Shown here: one piece after another, positions 20,073-29,282 of the stretch | Layout of the letters: every line of letters begins with the position of its first letter | How positions within the stretch are numbered: position 1 is the first letter of the stretch | Source of the DNA: Prostheceraeus crozeri | Lineage: Eukaryota > Platyhelminthes > Polycladida > Euryleptidae | Reading direction: 5' to 3' | Assembly: GCA_907163375.1 (NCBI GenBank) | Contig: CAJQUW010003059.1 | Span: 62,001 to 126,000, forward strand | DNA: 64,000 nt | Position numbers and translations under genes: made by a program | The notes under the pieces: model-generated | Databases searched by the model: none | Told to the model about the DNA's origin: nothing | What the model saw: the letters and a program-made list of their open reading frames with translations, nothing else

Positions 20073-20359
20073 GCTGAATTATCATTCCGAGTCATGAACA
20101 TCGAATTCAACACCTTTTCATTATGAATAATTGATGTACTGTATAATTTTGTGCATGAAATGGGGTTCATTTTAATCAGCATCATCTTCTGGTTCTCGAT
20201 ATGACATAAGAATTTAGAATGGACTAATTTTGTAAGTTACAGTCTATATAACTCTTAGTGAATGAAAAAGTATTAGGTACTTCCATTCTCCTCCTCCCCT
20301 CACATTTCCAATTTTTCCAAATTCATCAAATTTCGCCAAACTTCGTCATGTCCGGTTTA

Positions 20360-20505
20360 AGTGTAAGTGTTAGTGTTTACTCCGTTTACCCGAACCCACA
20401 GTTAACCCCGGAGTAAACTCCAGAGTTAAGTCCGGAGTTTACTCTGGGGTTAACTCCGGAGTTAACTCCAGCGTCGGTGTAAACTCCGGGGTTAAACCGG
20501 TTATG
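20360..20505. repeat. GTTAACTCCGG-type simple repeat
   Basis: Alternating TTAACTCCGG, GTTTACTCC and their complements form a degenerate short-period repeat. The same repeat occurs at 43500-43790, on the other side of the palindromic element. A host interspersed repeat is the simplest reading. Confidence 0.55.
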
Positions 20506-20509
20506 TTTG

Positions 20510-21806
20510 AACGAACGACATTTGGCAGCGCTTTCATAAAATCGAAATTTTTATTCAGTCACCCCGAAAGTAGACTGAAATCAGACAAATTCCATCAGAA
20601 AACAAAAGACAAATGATTTGGGTGCATTTTTCATCATTCTCATTACGATTCCGCGGAGAAAACTGAACAAACGAAGGATGTTAAAGCAAGAGCATCGTTC
20701 ATGCAGTTTAATAAAGGAAAGATTAGTAATTTCTTAGACGGACGAGCTTGAAGAGCTGTGTATCTTCCTAAATTTTATTGCCAATTTGCTAAATTTCTCC
20801 GACTGTTCCCTTGCATGCCAATGCTGAGATGTCATTTCGAGGAAGTCCCTCTTACGTGGGACATCTGCATGCAACGTTATAGTTTCGGTTAATCGTGTCA
20901 ACGATTGTGCGATTGATCCCAGAGTTGTCGCTGAAAAGGCTCAAAGAAGAGGAAATGCATTGAATCGGTGATTCCAATTTGTGCCCTGTCCTTTGATAGC
21001 ACTGGAGCTATGACGGAGACAGACGTAGGAAAACGAACGAAAGTCGCCATACCATGTGACTCTTTCTAAGACTGCGTTGCCAGAGTCCACTTGAATGCCA
21101 CCGTCCACATGGGCGCTGTTTTCTGTGCATCTTGTTGCTTCTTATGCGATTAATGATTGATTTTTAATTTCATTCTAATTTTGATTCGCATATCTGTATC
21201 GTCGAGCGATATTTGTTCACAATAAATACAATTGACTGTAATTTTATTCATCTTTTCACTATTTGCTATAAAAATTCCGATGTATCAAAGGAAAATGCAG
21301 AAGTACAGAATGTGCATAAGGCACATGCGGGATCATACAGCTATCTTGTTGGAAGTACAGACTTACATTAAAACCTAAAAAGTCTACTTGCATCCGATAA
21401 TACAATATGGTCACGATATATCGAAGTTGATGAACATTATGGTTGAGCAAAGTTGTCAATTTCTTATATAGTGGATCATGTGAGGAAGGACCAGTATCTG
21501 AGGACAATGATGAATTAAGTAGGCCTAATCTGCTTTCCAAATGCCTTAATGTAAATACCGGTATAAATACTGGTATGTCATTCAGATTACTCGTCTTGGC
21601 AAACAGGTAATTTTATAATTGTAAATGGGATAAATATCAAATAAGTTAAAATCATAGACAGCGGATATCAGCACTGAGGTCTACAAAATATTCAATGTAA
21701 AATTAAGGGGTAATCAACCAAGTTACTGATGACGTGTGCGGTGACACCGTCCATCAGGTCCTAGGTTGCAATTAACCATCTTCATGCGAGCATATGGCAG
21801 TCAATC
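20510..21806. other. No gene seen; host flank
   Basis: Only short frames without recognisable motifs. This is the flank into which the palindromic element inserted; its last six bases are the target-site duplication. Confidence 0.5.
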
Positions 21807-21812
21807 TCCAAG
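21807..21812. repeat. Target-site duplication TCCAAG (left)
   Basis: TCCAAG directly precedes the terminus AGTAGTAAG at 21813 and is repeated at 40857-40862 directly after the opposite terminus. Six bases is the size expected of Polinton integrase. Confidence 0.8.
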
Positions 21813-22200
21813 AGTAGTAAGAAAACGGCGAACACCCGACCGGCGCGCCCCCCCTCTGGAACGACAGAGTGTCGTGGTGTGCCGGCCAGGTGGGTCCAGG
21901 TTCGCTGACGTCCCCCCCCCTCTGGAACGACAGAGTGTCGTGGTGGACTTGGGCGACCGCCAGGTTTTGTCTTGAGGCTATAGTGTGTGATGTTTTTCGT
22001 GAAATCTGATGAATGTTGGATTGTAAAATGGACTGTTTCGAGTGGAAGCAGTGCTCGGATGTGAAAACGGAGGCCAGATTTGGATTCAGCGTGAAATTCT
22101 GCATCGGTATGGTGAATTTGAAAGCAATCGGAGAGAAAAATTTTCGCTGACGTCCCCCCCCCCCCGGCACCGACCTTCCAACTTTGCTTCCAGTGGACGG
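21813..22200. repeat. Polinton terminal region with C-tracts (left)
   Basis: C homopolymers of 7-10 bases follow CTGACGTC or GCG, and each is followed by TCTGGAACGACAGAGTGTCGTGG. Within this, ACGACAGAGTGTCGT is an inverted repeat with six-base arms. The same blocks are in the right terminus (40490-40856) and at the start of Polinton B (46750-46960). They are candidate sites for terminal-protein or transcription-factor binding. Confidence 0.65.
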
Positions 22201-22703
22201 ATTTTCTCGTGCAATAGCTCGTTTGAAAGCTAAGAGTGAGACAAATTCACTGAAAGAAACGGCTTGTTCATATCTGTCTTCGTTTAGATGTGAGACGCCA
22301 TTTAAGATTTTGGGAGATTGGCGAAAAACGACAGAGTTAGAATTTTGGACGTTTTGGGCTCTAGCGTCAAAACGAAGCATCGGATGGGAAAACGGATTTC
22401 AGATTTGGAATCAGCATGAAATTCTCTATCAACATGGTGAGTTTAAAGTCAATCGGAAAGAAAAAATTTTTCTTCACGAAATATTTTCGAGAAAACGACA
22501 GAGTTAGAATTTTTGCGATGGCTGTGGGCTGTAGAGCCAAAACGAAGCATCGGATGGGAAAACGGAGGCCAGATTCGGATTCAGCGTCCAATTCTACATG
22601 GAAATGGTGTATTTCCAGCTCAATCGGACCTCTAGAATCGGCGATAGAAGCGTTTTAAGTTTTTGGATGATGGGTATTACGTCATCAGCTGATCGCCACA
22701 AAC

Positions 22704-22711
22704 TATATAAG
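22704..22711 (+). promoter_or_regulatory. TATA box of coiled-coil gene (left arm)
   Basis: TATATAAG lies about 47 bases before a perfect donor (ACG/GTAAGT, 22757/22758). A start near 22735 gives a short noncoding exon. The same word stands at 39956-39963 on the other arm. Confidence 0.65.
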
Positions 22712-23422
22712 CTGGGAACCGACAGAGACTTGACATTAATACGAGAGATTGTCAACGGTAAGTCGTCTCTCTGAGCTCCGATGATAGCTTCGGACATTCC
22801 AAATTCCGGGTTTCTGTAAGAAACCGACTTAGAAAATTTCATTGCTGATATCAGCTAAGGCGTCAGACTTAGAGGTTAGCCAGGAGATGGCCTTCGTCTC
22901 CAGGCCATAAAAGACTCCAAAACTTTAAAGGCTTGTAACTTTGCTTCTACAAGTCCGTTTGACTTGATTCAAAAAAGGTTCGGTCGCTATTGACCTGCCC
23001 TAAGTGATACACTACTTATAAAATTTCATAAGTAGTGCTAAAAAGTTGAAAAATTAAAATTCACTAGTTTTGGAGGTTTTCTGGGGTTTTCGACCCTGCT
23101 GAATTCAACTAAGACATTTATAAAGTTGTGGGAGGCGAGCTTCGGCTTGGAATTTGCAACCTTTGTAAACAATCCACTGGTTTTCATGTCAAAATCGGGG
23201 TCCGGATACCAACACAGTGATATGACACACGCTCTGTCCGCGGGAGGTTGGATTTGTGGGCCGAGGCCTTGGAGTTGGGATAACATCCCCTCTGAGTAAT
23301 GCCTGTAACGGATTCAAAGGTTCGACACTTTCCACCAATCTCACAATTTAGCTGTATGATTATAAGAATGACTGCCAATGTCGCCTGTCAGTAATTCCAT
23401 TTTATCTTTCCTTCTTCAGATA

Positions 23423-24598
23423 ATGGGAGGCAACTCAAAATTTTTGATCAAGAAGTGTCTATGTGGTGAAATAAAGAGGGGTGCTGAGTTCAAGCGCCAT
23501 TTGAATAAGTATAAGGATGCTCCAAATGAGCATAAGGAATTAGCTGAAATATCTGGCTGTATTCATTGCTTAAAATTTACCAAAGGCAAGCAGAATGAGG
23601 AATTTTACGCTACTCACTTAGCATGTCCAACCACAAAGGTTGCCAATTACACGACATCGGACGTTGGCAAAATGATAGTCAGATACTTCAACGAAACATC
23701 CGACGATGTAGAAACGGATCTAGATAAAGTGATACAGTCAATCATAGGGTCCGATCACAGTGCAGCATGCAATGATAAAAACGTTGATACTGAATCTGAG
23801 GAAGGAGTCGCCACAAACAAAGCTGTCGAGAAGCCAATACTCGACGATGTAGAAACGGATCTAGATAAAGCGATACAGTCAATCATAGGGTCCGATCACA
23901 GTGCAGCAGGCAATGATGAAAACGATGATAGTGAATCTGAGGAAGTAGTCGTCACAAACAAAGCTATCAAGAAGCCAATACTTCACTCCTCCCCCAAAAC
24001 AACAAAGGGGATTAAAAAACAGACTGAGCAGTGGTGTAAAGACAGTGAGATCGCAAAAGTCAGTCAGGAATTTGCTATAAGGAAGATAAAAGACGAACTC
24101 ACCCGATATAAGAATGAGTGCGCTGCGCTCAAGGATGAAAATTTCAGCTTCAAAGCCCAAGTGTCGGAAATACGTAGTTTGAAGACACAGGTAAAAAACC
24201 TAGAGCCCTACCAACAGAGGGCAATCACCAGCGAGAAGCGGGTAGATGAGCAGGTGAAACTCATTAAAAGTTTGAGGGTCAAGGAAGAGACGCTCCAACT
24301 TCAACTTGAGCAGACAAAATTGAGTCTGGTTGAGGCTAGAAACGTCACTATGAAGGAGAAGCGAACAACACTTCACCTTCCCATTACGTCTAGCAGAATT
24401 GTCGATGATATTCTGATTCAGAAAGAGGAGTTAGATTGGTCCTTTGAGTGCTACGAAGGGGCAATGCCAGACATACGTTGTCTTTATATCTCCATAACAC
24501 ATGATGGAGAAATTAAGGAATTAAGCCACCGCAAGCGAAAGTTGCCGGCAAAGTACCTGCCTCAGCCACCACCATCAAAGGTTCAACGAACCGGTTGA
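23423..24598 (+). CDS. Zinc-binding/coiled-coil early protein, left arm
   Basis: 391 aa. The ATG at 23423 lies four bases after a splice acceptor (TTCTTCAG, 23419). With the donor at 22758 this makes a 5' UTR intron, so the in-frame upstream start is rejected. The N-terminus has CLCG, then CIHC, then H-x-x-C, a likely zinc site. Residues about 95-190 contain two copies of a 47-residue acidic segment (DDVETDLDK, ESEE). From about 200 to 310 the pattern is coiled coil, and the tail is basic/proline-rich. The Polinton A homologue is the spliced gene at 12593-14724. A second small intron (24610-24671) follows the stop. Probably an early regulatory or scaffold protein; no enzyme motif. Confidence 0.75.
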   Translation: MGGNSKFLIKKCLCGEIKRGAEFKRHLNKYKDAPNEHKELAEISGCIHCLKFTKGKQNEEFYATHLACPTTKVANYTTSDVGKMIVRYFNETSDDVETDLDKVIQSIIGSDHSAACNDKNVDTESEEGVATNKAVEKPILDDVETDLDKAIQSIIGSDHSAAGNDENDDSESEEVVVTNKAIKKPILHSSPKTTKGIKKQTEQWCKDSEIAKVSQEFAIRKIKDELTRYKNECAALKDENFSFKAQVSEIRSLKTQVKNLEPYQQRAITSEKRVDEQVKLIKSLRVKEETLQLQLEQTKLSLVEARNVTMKEKRTTLHLPITSSRIVDDILIQKEELDWSFECYEGAMPDIRCLYISITHDGEIKELSHRKRKLPAKYLPQPPPSKVQRTG

Positions 24599-24671
24599 AT
24601 TGATTTATGGTAAGTTAATATCATCTCTATCACTTGAATATAATTTCATCTATTTTTCCTTCTATTTTCAG

Positions 24672-24830
24672 ATAAGACGAGAACGAACCAAAGGCTCTCA
24701 TAAGGGCCACCATGGGGCAAGACATGATAGAACCTCCACGCGGTTTGCCCTGGGCAGTCTTTAGACTGGCGAATACTATCATTAAGTTGAATCTGCTATC
24801 TGTCAACTTGAACGTTGCGTCGCGTTAGAG
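24672..24830. repeat. Partial duplicate of the 135-aa gene's C-terminal part
   Basis: This block repeats 25160-25300 closely (GGGCCACCATGGGGCAAGAC and neighbouring words). On the minus strand it encodes a degraded version of the end of the 135-aa ORF. It lies after the 3' UTR intron of the coiled-coil gene and before the next TATA box. Confidence 0.65.
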
Positions 24831-24833
24831 AGG

Positions 24834-24840
24834 TATATAA
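24834..24840 (+). promoter_or_regulatory. TATA box of 88-aa gene (left arm)
   Basis: TATATAA stands 33 bases before ATG 24873, with a repeated CATTT leader between. The mirror copy is at 37823-37829. Confidence 0.6.
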
Positions 24841-24872
24841 ACCACTACCTCTCATTTCATTTCATTTCAATC

Positions 24873-25139
24873 ATGCAGACGACGAACAGTCAAGTCAGCT
24901 CTCCTCGCGGACCGCAGTTAAGACTGCGAAATTTATTTAACGAATTTGTTAGACTAGAGGAGCAAGACAGAGCCCACAACAATGTTGCTCGGATTGGCAA
25001 TCCGATGACAGCAAGTGTTGTCAATCCAATGGAATGGCGGTACATTCCACTTTTCACTCACATGCCAACTAGCATGGAAGTCGACACTGCTGAGGTTGAA
25101 CGGTTTCGACTCTCTCTCAGCAGAATCGGTATGGAGTAA
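24873..25139 (+). CDS. Hypothetical 88-aa protein, left arm
   Basis: 88 aa with its own TATA box. The sequence is helical in the middle (LRNLFNEFVRLEEQDRAHNN) with an aromatic MEWRYIPLF block; it has no cysteine pairs and no signal or membrane segment. The right-arm copy (37529-37795) differs by a Met to Val and a few silent bases. Its 3' end overlaps the oppositely transcribed 135-aa ORF by about 20 bases. Function unknown. Confidence 0.55.
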   Translation: MQTTNSQVSSPRGPQLRLRNLFNEFVRLEEQDRAHNNVARIGNPMTASVVNPMEWRYIPLFTHMPTSMEVDTAEVERFRLSLSRIGME

Positions 25140-25524
25140 GATTGCTGATGACGACTCCCGAGAACGAACCACCGGCTCTCTTAAGGGCCACCATGGGGCA
25201 AGACATGATAGAACCTCCACGCGGTCTGCCCTGGGCAGTCTTCGGACTGGCGAATACTATCATTAAGTTGAATTTGCTATCAGTCAACTTGAACGTTGCA
25301 AATGAAGTTCGGTGTAATACTTCCTTTCGACGGGCGTTCCTGTAAAGGGCGGCGGTGAAACCCGTAGCTATGTATACCGCAAGGGACATTCGGCAATGGT
25401 CAATCTTGTTAAACCTCTCTGCGTCATGTTTGCAAGTGATTGCCTCTGTCTCAACGTAGTATGCATTCGCGCCAGGGCGACATTTAGCCAACTGTCGAAG
25501 GTTGCCTAAAACTTTCCATTGCAT
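25117..25524 (-). CDS. Hypothetical 135-aa protein, left arm
   Basis: 135 aa from ATG 25524. It contains YYVETEAITCKHDAERF, an alanine-rich AVYIATGFTAALYRNARR stretch and a Gly-rich end. The right-arm copy (37144-37551) differs at one Lys/Arg. An upstream frame in phase (25546-25743) encodes a segment repeated in the tandem 208-bp units and is separated from this ORF by two stops, so a longer ancestral or spliced protein is possible. No recognised domain. Confidence 0.45.
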   Translation of the reverse strand: MQWKVLGNLRQLAKCRPGANAYYVETEAITCKHDAERFNKIDHCRMSLAVYIATGFTAALYRNARRKEVLHRTSFATFKLTDSKFNLMIVFASPKTAQGRPRGGSIMSCPMVALKRAGGSFSGVVISNLTPYRFC

Positions 25525-25639
25525 ACGTTATGAGAACCATGAGTTCTACCTGTCTCTGTCAATGAGACGAATTGATGAATGGAATGAAATGGGAGGACAC
25601 TCACGCGCCACACGCAACATAACACACTTCTCTCTTCCG

Positions 25640-26050
25640 TAGTCTAACAAGCTCTTTACACATGGATCGCAGTCGATTGCTATCCCTGTATTAGAAGTGT
25701 AAGATATCTTGATTTTATTTAACACTATTTCAACTACCATCATCGCCCATATGAAATGTTTTAAGATTTACAAGTTAGACTAAGCGTGCTACTATTTCCA
25801 AATGAAAAAGTATACATGGTTAAATCATCCACTTAAGCCCATCCGTAGTCTAACAAGCTCTTTACACATGGATCGCAGTCGATTGCTATCCCTGTATCAG
25901 AAGTGTAAGCTATCTTAATTTTATTTAACACTATTTCATCTACCATCATCGCCCATATGAAATGTTATAAGATTTACAAGTTAGACTAAGCGTGTTACTA
26001 TTTCCAAATGAAAAAGTATACATGGTTAAATCATCCACTGAAGCCCCATT
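25640..26050. repeat. 208-bp tandem repeat, two copies (left arm)
   Basis: Two units begin at CCGTAGTCTAACAAGCTC (about 25640 and 25846) and end in the ACTTAAGCCCAT-type junction. Each holds the shared motif AAGTTAGACTAAGCGT. The right arm has three units (36423-37030), so copy number differs between the arms. Confidence 0.75.
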
Positions 26051-26096
26051 CAAGTAAGTCAGTATGAAAGCAAAGATAATACGAAATAAAAATTTA

Positions 26097-26309
26097 TTAT
26101 GGCATGTATTTCAAAAGGTCTTCATCGTCAATATCGTCCCAGAGTCTGGCTTCACATAGATAACAAAAACAGTTCACTTGCTTTAATCGTTCTTCTACTG
26201 CGAGCCTCACTTTGTCGATATACTCCCACTCCGCCATAGTTCGTGGCTGGGAGTTGGGGGTGTACCATTCCCATAATTGGTGGAGGAATTTGGTGCTGGC
26301 GATCTCCAT
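26097..26309 (-). CDS. Hypothetical 70-aa protein with CxxC, left arm
   Basis: 70 aa from ATG 26309. It is rich in Trp (LHQLWEWYTP, AEWEYID) and has CFCYLCEARLWDDIDDEDLL near the end. AATAAA follows the stop on the minus strand (ATGCCATAATAAATTT). The copy at 36153-36365 encodes the same protein. Function unknown; the acidic tail and single CxxC could fit a small adaptor. Confidence 0.5.
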   Translation of the reverse strand: MEIASTKFLHQLWEWYTPNSQPRTMAEWEYIDKVRLAVEERLKQVNCFCYLCEARLWDDIDDEDLLKYMP

Positions 26310-27180
26310 CACTATTCGTGAGTGTCGTTAGAAAGTGTATCATGGTTTGTAAAAGTTTTACTGCAACACAGGTTGATGCATAGTTAGAAAAGTTTGATCA
26401 TCAACGTTGTATTCGTAAGTCTAGTCGGAAACTGTATCATGGTTTGTAAAAGCAAAGTTAGTGTAGTCAGAAACTTTATCATGTTGTACAAAAGTTTTAT
26501 TGCAACACAGGTTGATGTATAGTTAGAAAGTTTGATCATCAACGTTTTATTTGTAAGTCTAGTCAGAAAGTGTATCATGGTTTGCAAAGTTAGTGTAGTC
26601 AAATAATTTTACTGTGACACCCGTTTGAGAAAGTAAAGTCTGATCATCGAAGTTGTATTCGTGAGTGTCGTTAGAAAGTGTATCATGGTTTGTAAAAGTT
26701 TTACTGCAACACAGGTTGATGTATAGTTAGAAAAGTTTGATCATGACGTTTTATGAAACACACATGTCATGAAATGTAAGCGTTAGTGTAGTCAAATAAT
26801 TTACCGCGACGCACGTTTGTGAAAATAAAGTTTGATCATTGACGTTGTATGACTGACCGAACTCATCACAGCACTAGAAAGTTTTAGAAGGTTTTACTGC
26901 ACAGTGTAGATTGTCTTGTAACTTACTTTCACAGTGTTAGAAATTTTTATTGGAGATAGTTGCCAAATGTTTCCCTATTAGAAATTCAAACTTCATGACT
27001 GTTAGATTAGCTTCATCAGGTTTAGTAAAAGCAGTTTTCTACTGCAGTAAGACTGCGAGTTTAGAATGTTATATGAAAACAGTGTTCATCACAGCGCTAG
27101 AAAGTTTTACTGCGCTGTGTAGATTGTTTCACACAAGGTCTTATAGTCAGCGTTGAATGTTTTATAAACCAGATGTTGTC
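26310..27180. repeat. Repeat field upstream of the spliced gene (left arm)
   Basis: Words such as GTATCATGGTTTGTAAAAG, TTTTACTGCAACACAGGTTG and TTTGATCATCAACGTT recur at irregular spacing. No gene is convincing within it. The mirror image is at about 35290-36150. Confidence 0.6.
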
Positions 27181-27505
27181 ACACACGTTGAGTGTGTGAG
27201 AGCTAGTTCCATGACATTGAATCGCATGGGTTGTAAAGTTCATAATCCAAGGCTAGGCTCCTCTACGGTTGGATTTAGGGTTTTATATTACATGCGTTAA
27301 CCGTTCGTGTAGAATATGTGAAGCACATGTTCGCTTAAATGCAAATGTTGAAATAAGTTTGTAAGAAGTCTTTGACAGGTTGTTGTGAAACGTAGCGAAC
27401 GTTGAAGAAATGTTTCTGCAGTCACACTCGTCAGCGTGCCAGCTTTACTAAATGTGTTCTATTCTCCAATGAGGATTTTTGTCTAATGAGAATCAAGCAT
27501 TCCTT

Positions 27506-27513
27506 TATAAATA
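27506..27513 (+). promoter_or_regulatory. TATA box TATAAATA (left arm)
   Basis: It stands about 100 bases before the start codon of the spliced gene and about 30 before the initiator-like TCATTCC at 27536. The same words occur at 48534 in Polinton B and, complemented, at 34948-34955. Confidence 0.65.
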
Positions 27514-27611
27514 GAGAGCCTTCCACAGTGAGAATCATTCCATCGTTGAATCGTACAAGTGACGGACGCACATTCTCTCTCTCTACATCCCTGTTATATT
27601 ATCCAACTAAA

Positions 27612-28386
27612 ATGGTAAGTCGCTACTTTCCTCCCTCTCCTCCCTTGAACGTAAACTTGATAGAATCTTTTTTATTTTCATGCATCTTCTACATCTACTA
27701 CACTGGCAGGACAAAATGGTGGCCAGACGTTACAAGGTTCGCTACGATCAGATCATCTACAACTGAGGCCAGTGGAAGAAACAACCAAGGTACATAATCC
27801 TACACCGCTACAGCGTAAATTTAAACAAGTCTTGCGTTATGACGATCATAGCGTAGTACTCCGAACGGGAATGCTCCCTTCCACGGATGTCAAGATAATG
27901 CGCAATCAGTATGGGAACTACATACTGATCCCCGTGAGTCCGTACATTCGCCACCAACTTGATATTATTGAAGAGTACGTGACATTAAATATGGACATTC
28001 CTACTCCTCTTGCTCAAGAGTGGAAGGCGAGAGATGACAAGGATACTCCCTATAGAAAGATTTGGGATGGTAATCACATTTGCCTACCGGTATCACATTG
28101 GTGTACTTACTATAAGAAGGAGGGAGATCAATCAATGCCCATCAGATGTGATGAGCTCGGAGAAGGTAGTTGGGATATCCTTTTCAAAGTGAATGGGCTA
28201 TATTATGGTCAGCACAAAGATAACAAAATAGCCTCTCTCTCGATATACACTGAATCCATCCTATATATTCCAAAGCCACCCAACGTAGATGACATAATTG
28301 ATCAAATCCTTAACAGCAGTGGTACGAAACGCAAGTCGGACAAGAATGCTGCCTCAAAACGCAAATCAAATAAGGAGAATTACTAG
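27612..28386 (+). CDS. Spliced ssDNA-binding-like protein, left arm, acceptor lost
   Basis: The ATG (27612-27614) is followed at once by a GTAAGT donor, as in the other two copies. Where they have TTTTCAG/GCATC, this copy reads TTTTCATGCATC: the acceptor G at 27681 is T. The next AG would put the reading into an early stop. The body of the gene (27772-28386, 204 codons from a GTG) is otherwise intact and matches the copies at 34075 and 48711. It is homologous to the first gene of the window, with a V-x-GLYYGQH segment and a KRKS-rich tail. Likely inactive unless another start or splice is used. Confidence 0.65.
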
Positions 28387-28420
28387 TCCTTTCCTAACTC
28401 TACCCTATGACAATTCGCTT

Positions 28421-28546
28421 ATGTGCTTTGAGTGTCGTAGGCGTGGTCTTATTAGATACATTTTACTTCTTTGTTGCCATCATATCATTTGTGTATTTTG
28501 TCGTGAAAAGCATCGATGTAATTCTTCTTTTTGTAATATGATATAG
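28421..28546 (+). CDS. Mini-RING zinc protein, left arm
   Basis: 41 aa. Ligand spacing is C2-x2-C5-x13-C19-x-H21-x2-C24-x2-C27-x5-C33-x4-C38. The first six positions are exactly those of the RING in the 107-aa protein at 50658. Between this copy and Polinton B the RING frame has one change next to a ligand (C18 to R) that spares the site, whereas the alternative frame (44 hydrophobic residues) loses its stop, so the RING frame is preferred. A first exon upstream is possible. It could act as a ubiquitin-ligase adaptor. Confidence 0.5.
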   Translation: MCFECRRRGLIRYILLLCCHHIICVFCREKHRCNSSFCNMI

Positions 28547-28598
28547 AACGTTTCCTTAGATGTGTAAATTTCCGTTTTAGGCTTCTATCATCATTTTT

Positions 28599-29129
28599 AT
28601 GGATTGTGAGGGTGAACCTGTACAGGAGCTCAGTGCTATTGCTATGAACAATTGGACATATCAGATTGTTAGTGTCTATCATCAACATGCCAACTGCGAT
28701 CCCAATGTTGATCAATGGGCGAGAAAGCACAATCATGGACTTAATCTGAAATATTTGCAAGACTATGGCTTTTCTTGTGAGAGTGCTCTTCTTATTGACT
28801 TTAAACGATGGTTAGCTGCTTTCAATGTTATACGCATCTTTTGTAATAATCCTGGTAAGGAGAGGAAAGTATTTCCCAATCTAGTCATTAATGATATTTT
28901 GCTCCCACCTTGGGATAGTAGAGTGAATCAACACTATCATGAAGTCACGAAACGTTTTAAGGATTTGTGTGTTCCTATTTTGTCTGTTCGTTGTAGTAGC
29001 TACGTTCATAACCAATGCTTCTTTCCTCCTTACCTCAACACTGCCAAAGTCCTGTATGGTTATCATTGCTCGCTATATGACAGTTACCAGCTGTATCTAT
29101 TTTATCTGTTTCAAACCATTGATTTGTAA
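28599..29129 (+). CDS. DEDDh exonuclease-like protein, left arm
   Basis: 176 aa from ATG 28599. Residues 2-5 (DCEG) fit the Exo I D-x-E motif, and HCSLYDSYQLYLF (H156 and D161) fits Exo III H-x4-D. FCNNPGK near 81-87 lies where a middle motif would be. This suggests an RNase H-fold 3'-5' exonuclease, separate from the polymerase's own exonuclease. A TTTTAG acceptor-like word 18 bases upstream hints at a 5' UTR intron. Nearly identical copies are at 33332-33862 and 49627-50157. Fold assignment is by motif only. Confidence 0.55.
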   Translation: MDCEGEPVQELSAIAMNNWTYQIVSVYHQHANCDPNVDQWARKHNHGLNLKYLQDYGFSCESALLIDFKRWLAAFNVIRIFCNNPGKERKVFPNLVINDILLPPWDSRVNQHYHEVTKRFKDLCVPILSVRCSSYVHNQCFFPPYLNTAKVLYGYHCSLYDSYQLYLFYLFQTIDL

Positions 29130-29282
29130 TGCATGCTTGCTACAGTTATTCAATAAATGTTATTATGCTAGGAGTTGTTATCATGCAACGGATGGCTTAG
29201 ACGAAGGGTGATCATATCTTTTTCAAATGACTGTGGAACATTGATTTCCATGATGAAGATTTAAACAGTTAGATTCGATGAC

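Noticed and set aside
21259-21540. 93-aa minus-strand ORF in the left flank
   Set aside because: No motif, no promoter signal, no second copy; within chance expectation.
22042-22842. Several short ORFs in the left terminal region and their mirror copies (40057-40908)
   Set aside because: They are frames through terminal repeats and C-tracts, recur in shifted forms in Polinton B's repeats, and none has a start context or domain.
24607-24760. ATG followed by GTAAGT after the coiled-coil stop as the start of a new spliced gene
   Set aside because: Joining to the acceptor at 24671 gives only about 24 codons before a stop; a 3' UTR intron is simpler.
28407-28540. 44-aa double membrane-span ORF in the frame overlapping the mini-RING
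   Set aside because: Its stop is lost in Polinton B and changes are nonsynonymous, whereas the RING frame keeps all zinc ligands.
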